DNA of 64,000 nt from Pacificoceanicola sp049341065 (lineage in GTDB: Bacteria > Pseudomonadota > Alphaproteobacteria > Rhodobacterales > Rhodobacteraceae), in assembly GCF_049341065.1 (NCBI RefSeq), contig NZ_JBMPIX010000008.1:1-64000 (forward strand), read 5' to 3'. The position numbers and the translations under genes are program-made. The notes under the pieces are model-generated. The model was not told the origin of the DNA and made no database searches. It worked only from the letters and a program-made list of their open reading frames with translations. Positions 26,091 to 33,427 of the stretch are shown here, piece after piece (position 1 is the stretch's first letter; each line of letters starts with the position of its first letter).

Positions 26091-26260
26091 CTCCGATCAG
26101 ACCCGGGCCAACATGGCCCGACCAGTATAAAGGGAGACGTTACCGTCGCTACGTAACCTTAGGGGTGTAACCCCTTTCGCCAGAGGTGCGTGCGTTGGCG
26201 TCTGTGAGCGGGCATATGAGGCCAAAGGCGGATTCGATCAAGAAGAAATTTCCCCTTTTA
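26091..26260 (-). promoter_or_regulatory. Structured 5' leader of ornithine decarboxylase, candidate speF-type element
   Basis: The roughly 200 bp before the decarboxylase hold several hairpins on the coding strand: AGGGG-TTACA-CCCCT (around 26157-26171), GTTAC-(8)-GTAAC just after it, and CGGGCC-ATGTT-GGCCCG (26103-26119) next to the ribosome-binding site. An 18-codon ORF lies inside. A speF RNA motif upstream of this decarboxylase family has been described in alphaproteobacteria; I cannot match its consensus from memory, so the assignment is inferred from gene family, position and structure. Confidence 0.5.
26159..26215 (-). CDS. Candidate Arg/His-rich leader peptide of ornithine decarboxylase
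   Basis: An ATG-started ORF of 18 codons encodes MPAHRRQRTHLWRKGLHP and ends in TAA 75 bp before the decarboxylase ATG. Four Arg after MPAH (five in all), one Lys and three His in 18 residues are unusual. The core MPxxRR...THxxxK resembles the sensor part of E. coli SpeFL (MPHIRRTTHIMK as I recall it), which captures ornithine in the ribosome. There is no strong Shine-Dalgarno. Function and even translation are unproven. Confidence 0.4.
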   Translation of the reverse strand: MPAHRRQRTHLWRKGLHP

Positions 26261-26294
26261 CGAGAAATTTTGAAATAAATGTTTGTGGGATACA

Positions 26295-27014
26295 TCATTC
26301 CCGGCTGCCGCGTTCGTGGCGGCGGCGCCATTCGCGAGCATAGACAGATTCTTCACTGTGTTTTCGTGTCAGAGCCTGGGCACGGGCGGCGGCTTCTTGC
26401 GGGGTCTCGGCCCGGGTTTCGGACGGCAGGGTCATTGCCGCGCGCTGATAGGGAATGACCTGCACCATCGGCGTACCTGCGGGCAATGTCATCTCGGTGG
26501 TCTCACCGGTCCAGAGAAATGGCACATTGATAGGGACATCCAGCGCGTCGCAATCCACGGAACCACTGAACGTCTGAAATGGAAGCTCAAAATGATTGAT
26601 CGGATGAAGAAATGCCGCTGACCATCCGGCAGGCAGAACCACCCGCCACGGGTTGATGAATTTGAGCGGTTGCTTGCCTTGAAAAGGCGGTTTGTCAGCG
26701 CCAATTTGGCCGGGATGATGAAGGTCCAAGGGGGCAAAGGCGACGTCACGACTCCAGTGAAACTGCAACTGGCCGGTTTGAGGATCTGCCCCGGTCGAAA
26801 TGCTGTAAGGCAGTGGAATGATCCAGCCAAGCGACATCACATCGGCCACTGGCAGACAGGCGCGAACGGTCAATCCGGGCAACCCATGCGCGTCCATCAT
26901 GTCCATCTCTCGGGGCAAGGCGCGGAACCACTCCGGAAGTTCCTTGGAGGCGGGTACAGGCGGTGGGATCCGGCCCTCAAGTTCGGGCGGGCAGAGGAAC
27001 GAAATCTCGCTCAT
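26295..27014 (-). CDS. Conserved hypothetical protein (DUF6065-like)
   Basis: A 239-residue soluble protein with no signal peptide or membrane helix. Blocks such as GWIIPLPYSIS near 63, KFINPWRVVLPAGWSAAFLHP near 122-142, FSGSVDCDA near 153 and LPAGTPMVQVIPYQR near 176 resemble the DUF6065 pattern (an INPW...GWS core followed by a hydrophobic P-x-P-Y/F end), suggesting a beta-rich fold. The last 35 residues are Arg/Glu-rich. ATG 27014 overlaps the stop of the small upstream membrane protein gene. Function unknown. Confidence 0.7.
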   Translation of the reverse strand: MSEISFLCPPELEGRIPPPVPASKELPEWFRALPREMDMMDAHGLPGLTVRACLPVADVMSLGWIIPLPYSISTGADPQTGQLQFHWSRDVAFAPLDLHHPGQIGADKPPFQGKQPLKFINPWRVVLPAGWSAAFLHPINHFELPFQTFSGSVDCDALDVPINVPFLWTGETTEMTLPAGTPMVQVIPYQRAAMTLPSETRAETPQEAAARAQALTRKHSEESVYAREWRRRHERGSRE

Positions 27015-27208
27015 CGCTGGTCGCTCTGATTCACGCAGATCTTGGGGGGTTTGCCCTGCGGTCCGCGTGTTTCCTTACCGCAATTGACGCAGGTCCAACG
27101 GCTTTCGGTTCCGTCACGATATTCACGCCAACGGCACCGGCGCGTTGCCCGGTTCGAAAAGATGACGACAAGAAGAAAAGCGATGAGAACGCCGACGACA
27201 ACAATCAT
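27011..27208 (-). CDS. Small membrane protein with zinc-ribbon-like CxxC tail
   Basis: This 65-residue protein has one N-terminal transmembrane helix (IVVVGVLIAFLLVVIFS), a basic stretch, then WTCVNCGKETRGPQGKPPKIC. The CxxC plus a later Cys suggest a small metal-binding ribbon in the cytoplasm. The ATG at 27208 has only a weak Shine-Dalgarno. The TGA overlaps the start of the next gene (ATGA at 27011-27014), which supports both being real. Function unknown. Confidence 0.72.
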   Translation of the reverse strand: MIVVVGVLIAFLLVVIFSNRATRRCRWREYRDGTESRWTCVNCGKETRGPQGKPPKICVNQSDQR

Positions 27209-27443
27209 TCCAAAAGCCTAGGCAGCTCTGAAAGTTGCCGCAAGGGCCGCACTCAGAGGCATGGTGCGACTGATATGCGCAGGAATTGTCAACATGCGGC
27301 TCCCGGGTCCATGAGTTTCAACCCCGAGGCTGAGAAACCCGTGATCCCGGGTGGAGATCAGTCAGATTCCGAGCAGATACGGCGTGTGATCTGCGACGGT
27401 CCAAACATTGCGTGTTCAGCTTTCTGGATCGTACCAATCCGGA
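27209..27443. other. Non-coding stretch between two small genes
   Basis: 235 bp with no recognisable gene. It should hold the promoter of the 65-residue membrane protein gene and the end of the 43-residue gene; no clear terminator is seen. Confidence 0.4.
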
Positions 27444-27575
27444 TCAAGCCGCGACTGGCAAGTCTTCGTAAACGGGCGACTCGCAAACCGGACGCTTTTC
27501 CGGGGTATAATAGGCCCATGCCTGTTCAAGGGCTTCAAGGGCGCGTTCTGCGGGGGACTTCTGCAGTTTGTTCAT
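27444..27575 (-). CDS. Small conserved hypothetical protein (43 residues)
   Basis: A short gene with ATG at 27575, an AGGAAG Shine-Dalgarno nine to ten bases upstream and TGA at 27444-27446. The translation starts MNKLQKSPAERALEALEQAW, is acidic and helical, then has AYYTPEKRPV and ends YEDLPVAA. I recall similar tiny proteins (PAERALEALEQAWAYYTP type) in other Rhodobacteraceae, but no function. A composition unlike random frames and the good ribosome-binding site support it. It lies upstream of nothing obvious on the same strand. Confidence 0.65.
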   Translation of the reverse strand: MNKLQKSPAERALEALEQAWAYYTPEKRPVCESPVYEDLPVAA

Positions 27576-27707
27576 AGGAGGTGTCTTCCTGTTTGTGACT
27601 CCTCTTCCCTGACCGCAAACTATGCCTTGCCCTGCCCTCGTACATCAAACAATCGCGCAAAGGCGGTTTGCGGCAGAAGCAAGTTTCCGCAGGGGAATCC
27701 AAAACCA

Positions 27708-27735
27708 AAAAGCCGGCCCAAAAGGACCGGCTTTT
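27708..27735 (-). terminator. Intrinsic terminator downstream of sdhB
   Basis: AAAAGCCGG (27708-27716) and CCGGCTTTT (27727-27735) form a 9-bp stem with a 10-base loop, 23 bp after the sdhB stop. The T-rich end serves the minus strand, and also works in the other direction. Confidence 0.85.
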
Positions 27736-27758
27736 CAGCAATTTACAGGATTCGGCGC

Positions 27759-28538
27759 TTACACAGCGCGATCCACCATCATCTTCTTGATTTCGGCAAT
27801 CGCCAGCGCCGGGTTCAACCCTTTGGGGCAAGTGCGGGCGCAGTTCATGATGGTGTGGCAGCGATACAGCTTGAAGGGATCCTCAAGCTCATCCAGACGC
27901 TCGCCTGTGGCCTCATCGCGGCTGTCGATGATCCAGCGATAGGCATGCAGCAGCGCCGCCGGTCCAAGGTACCGGTCGCCATTCCACCAGTAACTCGGGC
28001 AAGAGGTCGAACAGGACGCGCACATAACGCATTCATACAGACCATCAAGCTTTTTGCGATCCTCGATGGACTGCTTCCACTCTTTCGCCGGGCGGTTGGT
28101 CTTGGTCTCGAGCCAAGGCATGATGCTGGCGTGCTGCGCATAAAAATGGGTCAGGTCAGGGATCAGATCCTTGACCACCGGCATGTGCGGCAGCGGATAG
28201 ATCTTAACGTCGCCCTTGATCTCGTCGAGACCATAGATGCAGGCCAGCGTGTTGATCCCGTCAATGTTCATCGCACAAGACCCACAGATGCCCTCGCGGC
28301 AGGACCGACGGAAGGTCAGGGTCGGGTCGATCTCATTCTTGATCTTGATGAGCGCGCCCAAAACCATCGGCCCGCATTTGTCCATGTCGAGGAAGTAAGT
28401 GTCGACACGGGGATTTTCTCCATCTTCCGGGCTCCAGCGATAAATCTGGAACTTGCGGGTGTTGGTCGATCCTTCCGGTTTGGGCCATGTCTTACCCGTG
28501 CGGATCTTGGAATTCTTGGGGAGGGTGAATTGAACCAT
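27759..28538 (-). CDS. sdhB: Succinate dehydrogenase iron-sulfur subunit
   Basis: A 259-residue electron-transfer subunit of complex II. The plant-type [2Fe-2S] ligands are in SCREGICGSCAMNIDG near 79-94 with a further Cys in LACIYG near 99-104; the [4Fe-4S] and [3Fe-4S] ligands are in CVMCASCSTSCPSYWWNGD near 170-188 and CHTIMNCARTCPKGLNP near 231-247. The length is typical. It is the last gene of sdhCDA-x-y-sdhB and ends in a terminator. It starts 10 bp after the small lipoprotein gene. Confidence 0.97.
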   Translation of the reverse strand: MVQFTLPKNSKIRTGKTWPKPEGSTNTRKFQIYRWSPEDGENPRVDTYFLDMDKCGPMVLGALIKIKNEIDPTLTFRRSCREGICGSCAMNIDGINTLACIYGLDEIKGDVKIYPLPHMPVVKDLIPDLTHFYAQHASIMPWLETKTNRPAKEWKQSIEDRKKLDGLYECVMCASCSTSCPSYWWNGDRYLGPAALLHAYRWIIDSRDEATGERLDELEDPFKLYRCHTIMNCARTCPKGLNPALAIAEIKKMMVDRAV

Positions 28539-28548
28539 CTCTCTCTCC

Positions 28549-28872
28549 TTATAGAAGCAAAGCGGGCAAGCCTTCGGCTGCCAGGCAGGTCAATGTCTCG
28601 GGCTTTGAGACGATGTTGGTGACAATCTCCACCGTGGATTGGGTCGGGCCAGCCACGCTGTCGAGCGCAAGCGCCCGGATTTGCGGAGCGCTGGCATTGT
28701 CGATGATGCAATTAATCGTGGGCTCGACCGGAACACCGGGAAAGCGTTCGGCAACCACCGGGGTGATGGCCGAGCGCGCAGCCTCGCGGGCGAATTGATC
28801 CTGTGCCTGCGGCGAGCACGCCGCCAGACCAAGGCCCGCAAGCAAGACGGCCCCGCGAACCCTATGTCCCAT
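28549..28872 (-). CDS. Predicted lipoprotein between sdhA and sdhB
   Basis: A 107-residue exported protein. The N terminus MGHRVRGAVLLAGLGLAACS is a lipoprotein signal with lipobox LAAC (Cys 18). The rest is a small domain with VPVEPTINCIIDNASAPQI and ETLTCLA, so two further Cys could form a disulfide. ATG 28872 overlaps the stop of the preceding gene (ATGA). It lies inside the sdh operon, 10 bp before sdhB, so it is cotranscribed with complex II. No known family recognised; a role in complex II assembly is possible but unproven. Confidence 0.82.
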   Translation of the reverse strand: MGHRVRGAVLLAGLGLAACSPQAQDQFAREAARSAITPVVAERFPGVPVEPTINCIIDNASAPQIRALALDSVAGPTQSTVEIVTNIVSKPETLTCLAAEGLPALLL

Positions 28873-29279
28873 CAGTTGAAACAATAGGAGTTTCCCTTGT
28901 ACAACTTGGGCGCGCCCGGGTTGCATCCGGCCGACAAATTCATCATCCCGCCGTTGGAGCGTGTCACGTAACCGCTGCCCTCTGGGCCAGCAAAGCCCAG
29001 ATGACGCGCCGCACAGGCATTGATCTCGTGCGCGGCGCCAGCACTGACGACCCCGCCTTCGACCACCCTCAGCATGGGATAGCCATTGCGATAGGTCGTC
29101 TCAATATAGGTTTCAGCGCCATTGGGCGGCACGCCAAACAGGCGGTCCTGACAGGCCAGCAGGATATCGCGCTGGCCGCGTTCGGATTCGGCCTGAACCG
29201 AGTCGGCAAACCCTGCGCTGCCGCTCAGCGAAACGGCCAGAATCGCGGCGGCCCCTACCCCTGTCAAAACCTTGCGCAT
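28872..29279 (-). CDS. Predicted periplasmic protein between sdhA and sdhB
   Basis: A 135-residue secreted protein. The signal peptide MRKVLTGVGAAAILAVSLSG is followed by an Ala-Asp cleavage region near 25. Four Cys (near 43, 90, 119 and 134) suggest disulfides: LLACQDRLFG, INACAARHL, SAGCNPG and SYCFN. ATG 29279 overlaps the sdhA TGA and its own TGA overlaps the lipoprotein ATG, so it is embedded in the operon by translational coupling. Function unknown. Confidence 0.84.
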   Translation of the reverse strand: MRKVLTGVGAAAILAVSLSGSAGFADSVQAESERGQRDILLACQDRLFGVPPNGAETYIETTYRNGYPMLRVVEGGVVSAGAAHEINACAARHLGFAGPEGSGYVTRSNGGMMNLSAGCNPGAPKLYKGNSYCFN

Positions 29280-31081
29280 CAGAACGTCCTCGCTTTTGGA
29301 GCAATCTTTTTCAACTCAATGCCGCCTTCCGCTTCGGTGGTCAGCGGATCGACGATCACCGGGCGGTAGGTCAGATCAACCTTGTTGCCCTCGACGCGCG
29401 AAATCGTGTGCACACGCCAGTTTTCGTCGTCGCGAGTGGCAAAATCCTCGTGTGCATGAGCCCCGCGGCTTTCCTTGCGTGCCTCGGCACCAACGATGGT
29501 GGCCAGCGCGTTGGGCATGAGGTTTGTCAGCTCCAGCGTTTCCATCAAGTCCGAGTTCCAGACGAGGCTGCGGTCTGTGACCTTGATATCGTCCAACTTC
29601 GCCGCGATGGCGGTCATCGCCTCGACGCCTTCGGCCATGGTCTTGGCCGTGCGGAACACCGCAGCATCGCGCTGCATGGTTTTCTGCATCTCAAGGCGCA
29701 GCTCAGCAGTCGGGGTGCCACCGTTGGCATTGCGCAGACCGTCAAAACGGTCAAAGGCTTTGTCGATCTCTGACGCGGGTGCCTTGAGCGTCGCGGTCTC
29801 CGGGTTGACGATCTTGCCAGCGCGGATGGCGGCGGCACGGCCAAAGACCACAAGGTCAATGAGCGAGTTCGAGCCAAGACGGTTGGCGCCATGCACCGAG
29901 GCACAGCCCGCCTCGCCCACGGCCATCAGGCCCGGCACAATCGCTTGCGGGTCATCCTTGGAGGGATTCAGCACCTCGCCCCAATAGTTCGTTGGGATGC
30001 CGCCCATGTTGTAGTGCACCGTGGGCAGAACCGGAATCGGCTCCTTGGTGACGTCGACACCGGCAAAGATCTTGGCGCTTTCTGAAATGCCGGGCAGACG
30101 CTCGGCCAGCGCTTCGGCAGGCAGGTGCGACAGGTTGAGGTGGATGTGGTCCCCCTCCTCGCCAACACCGCGGCCCTCGCGGATCTCCATGGTCATGGAG
30201 CGCGAGACGTAGTCACGTGGCGCGAGATCCTTGTAGGTCGGCGCGTAGCGCTCCATGAAACGCTCGCCTTCGGAGTTGGTCAGGTAACCGCCCTCACCGC
30301 GTGCGCCCTCGGTGATCAGGCAGCCGGAACCGTAGATGCCCGTGGGGTGGAACTGAACGAATTCCATATCCTGCAGCGGCAGCCCTGCGCGGGCGACCAT
30401 GCCGCCACCGTCGCCGGTGCAGGTGTGCGCGGAGGTGGCGGAGAAATAGGCGCGGCCATAGCCACCGGTCGCCAGAACGACCATTTTGGCGTTGAAGACA
30501 TGCATCGTGCCGTCATCGAGTTTCCAGCAAACCACGCCTTTGCATTCACCGTCTTCCATCAGCAGGTCGATGGCGAAATACTCGATGTAGAATTCCGCAT
30601 TGTTCTTCAGCGACTGGCCATAGAGCGTGTGCAGAATGGCGTGGCCGGTGCGGTCAGCGGCCGCGCAGGTGCGCTGCACCGGAGGGCCTTCGCCGAATTC
30701 TGTGGTGTGCCCACCGAACGGGCGCTGATAAATTTTGCCTTCTTCGGTACGGCTGAACGGCACGCCGTAATGCTCAAGCTCATAAACCGCCTTGGGCGCT
30801 TCACGGGCGAGATATTCCATCGCGTCGGTATCGCCAAGCCAGTCCGACCCTTTTACAGTGTCGAACATATGCCATTGCCAGCTGTCGGGGCCCATGTTGG
30901 ACAGCGACGCGGCAATGCCGCCCTGCGCGGCAACAGTGTGCGAGCGGGTCGGGAAAACCTTGGTGACGCAAGCGGTGCGCAGCCCCTGCTCGGCCATGCC
31001 CAGCGTCGCGCGAAGTCCCGCGCCGCCGGCGCCGACGACCACGACGTCATAATCATGCGTCTCGTATTCGTATGCAGCCAT
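29279..31081 (-). CDS. sdhA: Succinate dehydrogenase flavoprotein subunit
   Basis: Oxidises succinate to fumarate at the inner membrane using covalently bound FAD. The 600-residue protein has the dinucleotide fold VVVGAGGAGLRATLGMAEQG near 15-34, the FAD-attachment His in TRSHTVAAQGG near 45, substrate-site residues HPTGIYGSGCL near 244 and REGRGVGEEGDH near 293-304, and GANRLGSNSLIDLVVFG near 403. The stop overlaps the following small gene. It follows sdhD by 17 bp. Confidence 0.97.
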   Translation of the reverse strand: MAAYEYETHDYDVVVVGAGGAGLRATLGMAEQGLRTACVTKVFPTRSHTVAAQGGIAASLSNMGPDSWQWHMFDTVKGSDWLGDTDAMEYLAREAPKAVYELEHYGVPFSRTEEGKIYQRPFGGHTTEFGEGPPVQRTCAAADRTGHAILHTLYGQSLKNNAEFYIEYFAIDLLMEDGECKGVVCWKLDDGTMHVFNAKMVVLATGGYGRAYFSATSAHTCTGDGGGMVARAGLPLQDMEFVQFHPTGIYGSGCLITEGARGEGGYLTNSEGERFMERYAPTYKDLAPRDYVSRSMTMEIREGRGVGEEGDHIHLNLSHLPAEALAERLPGISESAKIFAGVDVTKEPIPVLPTVHYNMGGIPTNYWGEVLNPSKDDPQAIVPGLMAVGEAGCASVHGANRLGSNSLIDLVVFGRAAAIRAGKIVNPETATLKAPASEIDKAFDRFDGLRNANGGTPTAELRLEMQKTMQRDAAVFRTAKTMAEGVEAMTAIAAKLDDIKVTDRSLVWNSDLMETLELTNLMPNALATIVGAEARKESRGAHAHEDFATRDDENWRVHTISRVEGNKVDLTYRPVIVDPLTTEAEGGIELKKIAPKARTF

Positions 31082-31098
31082 TGTTCTTTACCTTGAAT

Positions 31099-31470
31099 TT
31101 AGAGGGCCAGTCGCGCAATGGCGAAGATGCCGACAGCGGCGGCGCCATAGCTGAGGCAGGTCACAAGCAAAATCACCACTTTCTCGGTGGTGCCGTGGAC
31201 GTAGTCCTCGATCATGACCTGGGCGCCATCGTTGAAGTGTTTGAAGCCAACGGCGATGGTCAGCGCGGCGATGATCGCCGGGAAGGGGCGGCTGTAATAG
31301 GCCAGCACCTCTTCGTACGTGCCCCCAAGGGCGCTGCCAAAGGTGAAGACGAAGAACGGGATGAGGATCAGCAGCGCAACAGCGCTTTTCTTCATGGCCC
31401 AGAAGTGCCCAGTGCCGGATTTCGCAGAACCCATGCCAACGGCGCGTTTGCGGTCGGTCAGAAATGCCAT
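31099..31470 (-). CDS. sdhD: Succinate dehydrogenase membrane anchor subunit D
   Basis: A 123-residue anchor with three transmembrane helices (about 30-48, 60-80 and 95-118). GFKHFNDGAQVMIEDYVHG near 75-93 carries the helix-II His/Asp residues that ligate heme b and bind ubiquinone in SdhD proteins. It is located 14 bp after sdhC and 17 bp before sdhA, as in other alphaproteobacteria. Confidence 0.94.
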   Translation of the reverse strand: MAFLTDRKRAVGMGSAKSGTGHFWAMKKSAVALLILIPFFVFTFGSALGGTYEEVLAYYSRPFPAIIAALTIAVGFKHFNDGAQVMIEDYVHGTTEKVVILLVTCLSYGAAAVGIFAIARLAL

Positions 31471-31484
31471 AGTTCAGCGCTCCC

Positions 31485-31868
31485 TTACACGATCAATGCG
31501 GTGAGAATTGTCAGGATTACCGAGCCGCCGACAACGGCCCAACCCAGTTTCTCGGCGCTCTCGAGATCAAGCATCTTGGCATTGTCCCAGATCAGGTGCC
31601 GGATGCCTGCCAGCGTGTGATACCACAACGCCCAAAGCGACAGGAACATGATCAGATCGCCAAACCAAGAGGTGACGAAAGCGTTGACCGTGTTGAAATA
31701 GTCTTCGGAGGTCGCAGCGGCGAGCAGCCACCAAACGATCAGCAGCGACCCGACGATCAAACCGTTTCCGGTGATGCGGGTCAGGATCGAGGTGATGGAG
31801 TTCAACTGCGGGCGGTAAATCTGCAGGTGCGGTGACAGCGGGCGGTTGCCACGGTTCACGTCGGCCAT
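31485..31868 (-). CDS. sdhC: Succinate dehydrogenase cytochrome b556 subunit C
   Basis: A 127-residue cytochrome b subunit. RPLSPHLQIYRPQLNSITSI near 9-28 is the SdhC signature with the quinone-site Ser, and WYHTLAGIRHLIWD near 82-95 carries the heme-ligating His. Three membrane helices are visible. ATG 31868 (MADVNRG) follows AAGGAC and is chosen over a longer in-frame start. First gene of the operon; a paired palindromic operator lies 118-149 bp upstream. Confidence 0.95.
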   Translation of the reverse strand: MADVNRGNRPLSPHLQIYRPQLNSITSILTRITGNGLIVGSLLIVWWLLAAATSEDYFNTVNAFVTSWFGDLIMFLSLWALWYHTLAGIRHLIWDNAKMLDLESAEKLGWAVVGGSVILTILTALIV

Positions 31869-31985
31869 GAGCGATGTCCTTTCGGTTCCCTTGACTTGTG
31901 TTGTAATGGTTTTGTGGCACAAGTCACGGGGGCACAGCGCTAACAAGCGCGGTTTTTTGGCGCAACTTGGGTCTTTTCTGTTAAT

Positions 31986-32017
31986 TTGTGATCACACACG
32001 AAAAACCGTGATCACAA
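31986..32017 (-). promoter_or_regulatory. Paired palindromic operator upstream of sdhC
   Basis: TTGTGATCAC (31986-31995) and GTGATCACAA (32008-32017) form an inverted pair with a 12-bp spacer. Each half contains the 8-bp palindrome GTGATCAC, and the two centres are 20 bp apart, about two helical turns. A nearly identical pair lies upstream of sucC. TTGT-N4-ACAA is compatible with GntR/FadR-type operators, but the regulator is not in the window. Confidence 0.75.
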
Positions 32018-32083
32018 ATTCATGGCAACACAAAAAGAATTTGTCGCTAACCAACGATGCCTTTGATTCTTAGCCTGAATATT

Positions 32084-32287
32084 TCACTCAGGAAAACCAA
32101 GTCGATTGAGGGCCGCCCGGCTTTGCTGACGCAACCCTTGATCGTCGGAGCTCAGTTCTCTGTGTATTCGCGCCATGAGGGTCGACAATTTTTGTTGCTC
32201 GATCAAGGCGCGCAGCGTTTCAGGGATATTGGCCTCGGGTATGGCCAGCACCTCTTCGGATACATGTGGCAGCGAAGTATGTGGCAT
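32084..32287 (-). CDS. Small conserved hypothetical protein upstream of sdhC
   Basis: A 67-residue acidic helical protein beginning MPHTSLPHVSEEVLAIPEAN and containing LRALIEQQKLSTLMARIHREL. It has no signal peptide or membrane segment. ATG 32287 is preceded by GGGGGC at suitable distance. The amphipathic helices and regular composition suggest a real gene; function unknown. It lies between mch and the sdhC operator on the same strand. Confidence 0.7.
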   Translation of the reverse strand: MPHTSLPHVSEEVLAIPEANIPETLRALIEQQKLSTLMARIHRELSSDDQGLRQQSRAALNRLGFPE

Positions 32288-32396
32288 GAAAAGCCCCCAT
32301 CGAGTGTGCGAATCTCTCTCTCCCTGACAAAACCTTAACTTTTGATCGGAGCACGAGTGACTCCTTTTTGTGACCTGCCCCGGGACGACAACAACA

Positions 32397-33425
32397 TCAC
32401 ATCGGCATCAGCGCCCAATAGTCGAGGTCCAGAAGAACATTTTTGCCATACTTGCCGTCCTCGCCCTTCAAGGTGAATGGCTCCCCTCCTTTGGTCGCCA
32501 CAAGGCGCAGGCGGATGGCACCAACGCCGGGAGCCGACGTCTCGGCCTTGTCCAGCACCTCGCTCCAGGCCTTGACGGTGTCGCCCGCGAAACAGGGGTT
32601 TGCATGGGCGCCGCCGTTCAACCCGACGATCATCTGGGCATTGGCCAGCCCATTAAAAGACAACGCACGCGCCATTGAGATGACATGCCCGCCATAGATC
32701 AGGCGGCCTTCGGGGCGGAAGGTCAGGTCGAAATGAACCTTGGCCGTGTTCTGCCATAGGCGCGTCGCGATCATGTGCTCGGCCTCTTCGATGGTGACGC
32801 CATCGACGTGGTCAATCTTTTCGCCAATCTCGTAGTCGCCCCAGCGATGCGGCTCGCCGGCGAGGGTAAAATCGTAATCGCTGAAATCAAGGCCCTGCGG
32901 GATCGCCAGATCGCCCGGATCAAGGGCCGTTTTCAGATCGGGCAGAACGGTGTCCGGCGCCGGCGCATCAAGGTCGTTCTTACGCACCATGACCCAGCGA
33001 CAGTACTCCATCACGACTTCGTCGCGCTGGTTGATCCCCCGGGTGCGCACATAGACAACGCCAGTCTTGCCGTTGGAGTTCTGCTTGAGCCCGATCACCT
33101 CGGACGTGGAACGCAGCGTATCACCCGGATAGACTGGCATCAGCCAGCGGCCCTCGGCATAGCCAAGGTTCGCGACAGCATTCAAAGAGACATCCGGCAC
33201 CGTCTTGCCAAAAACCACGTGAAACGCCACCAGATCGTCGATCGGAGAGGCGCTCAGCCCGCAGCGTTGTGCGAACTGGTCAGAAGAATACAGTGCGTGG
33301 CGGGCGGGATAAAGCGCGTGGTAGAGCGCCCGCTCCCCGCCCGAGACTGTCCGGGGCACGGCGTGGTCGATGACCTGACCTATGGCGTAATCTTCGAAAA
33401 AGCGGCCCGGATTGGTCTTTGCCAT
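32397..33425 (-). CDS. mch: Mesaconyl-CoA hydratase (beta-methylmalyl-CoA dehydratase)
   Basis: Interconverts mesaconyl-C1-CoA and beta-methylmalyl-CoA in the ethylmalonyl-CoA pathway. The 342-residue protein has two hotdog halves, as in Rhodobacter Mch: the N-terminal half with SGGERALYHALYPARHALYS near 28-47, and the C-terminal half with FRPEGRLIYGGHVISMARAL near 236-255 holding the hydratase motif. Part of the operon mcl2-nnrU-DUF1737-mch, 2 bp after the DUF1737 gene. Confidence 0.94.
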   Translation of the reverse strand: MAKTNPGRFFEDYAIGQVIDHAVPRTVSGGERALYHALYPARHALYSSDQFAQRCGLSASPIDDLVAFHVVFGKTVPDVSLNAVANLGYAEGRWLMPVYPGDTLRSTSEVIGLKQNSNGKTGVVYVRTRGINQRDEVVMEYCRWVMVRKNDLDAPAPDTVLPDLKTALDPGDLAIPQGLDFSDYDFTLAGEPHRWGDYEIGEKIDHVDGVTIEEAEHMIATRLWQNTAKVHFDLTFRPEGRLIYGGHVISMARALSFNGLANAQMIVGLNGGAHANPCFAGDTVKAWSEVLDKAETSAPGVGAIRLRLVATKGGEPFTLKGEDGKYGKNVLLDLDYWALMPM

Positions 33426-33427
33426 TC

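Noticed and set aside
24894..26156. A 420-codon + strand frame across ornithine decarboxylase
   Set aside because: Shadow of a gene with complete PLP motifs on the other strand; no Shine-Dalgarno or domain features.
27408..28622. A 404-codon + strand frame across sdhB
   Set aside because: It is the shadow of sdhB and its flanks; sdhB is complete with all iron-sulfur ligands.
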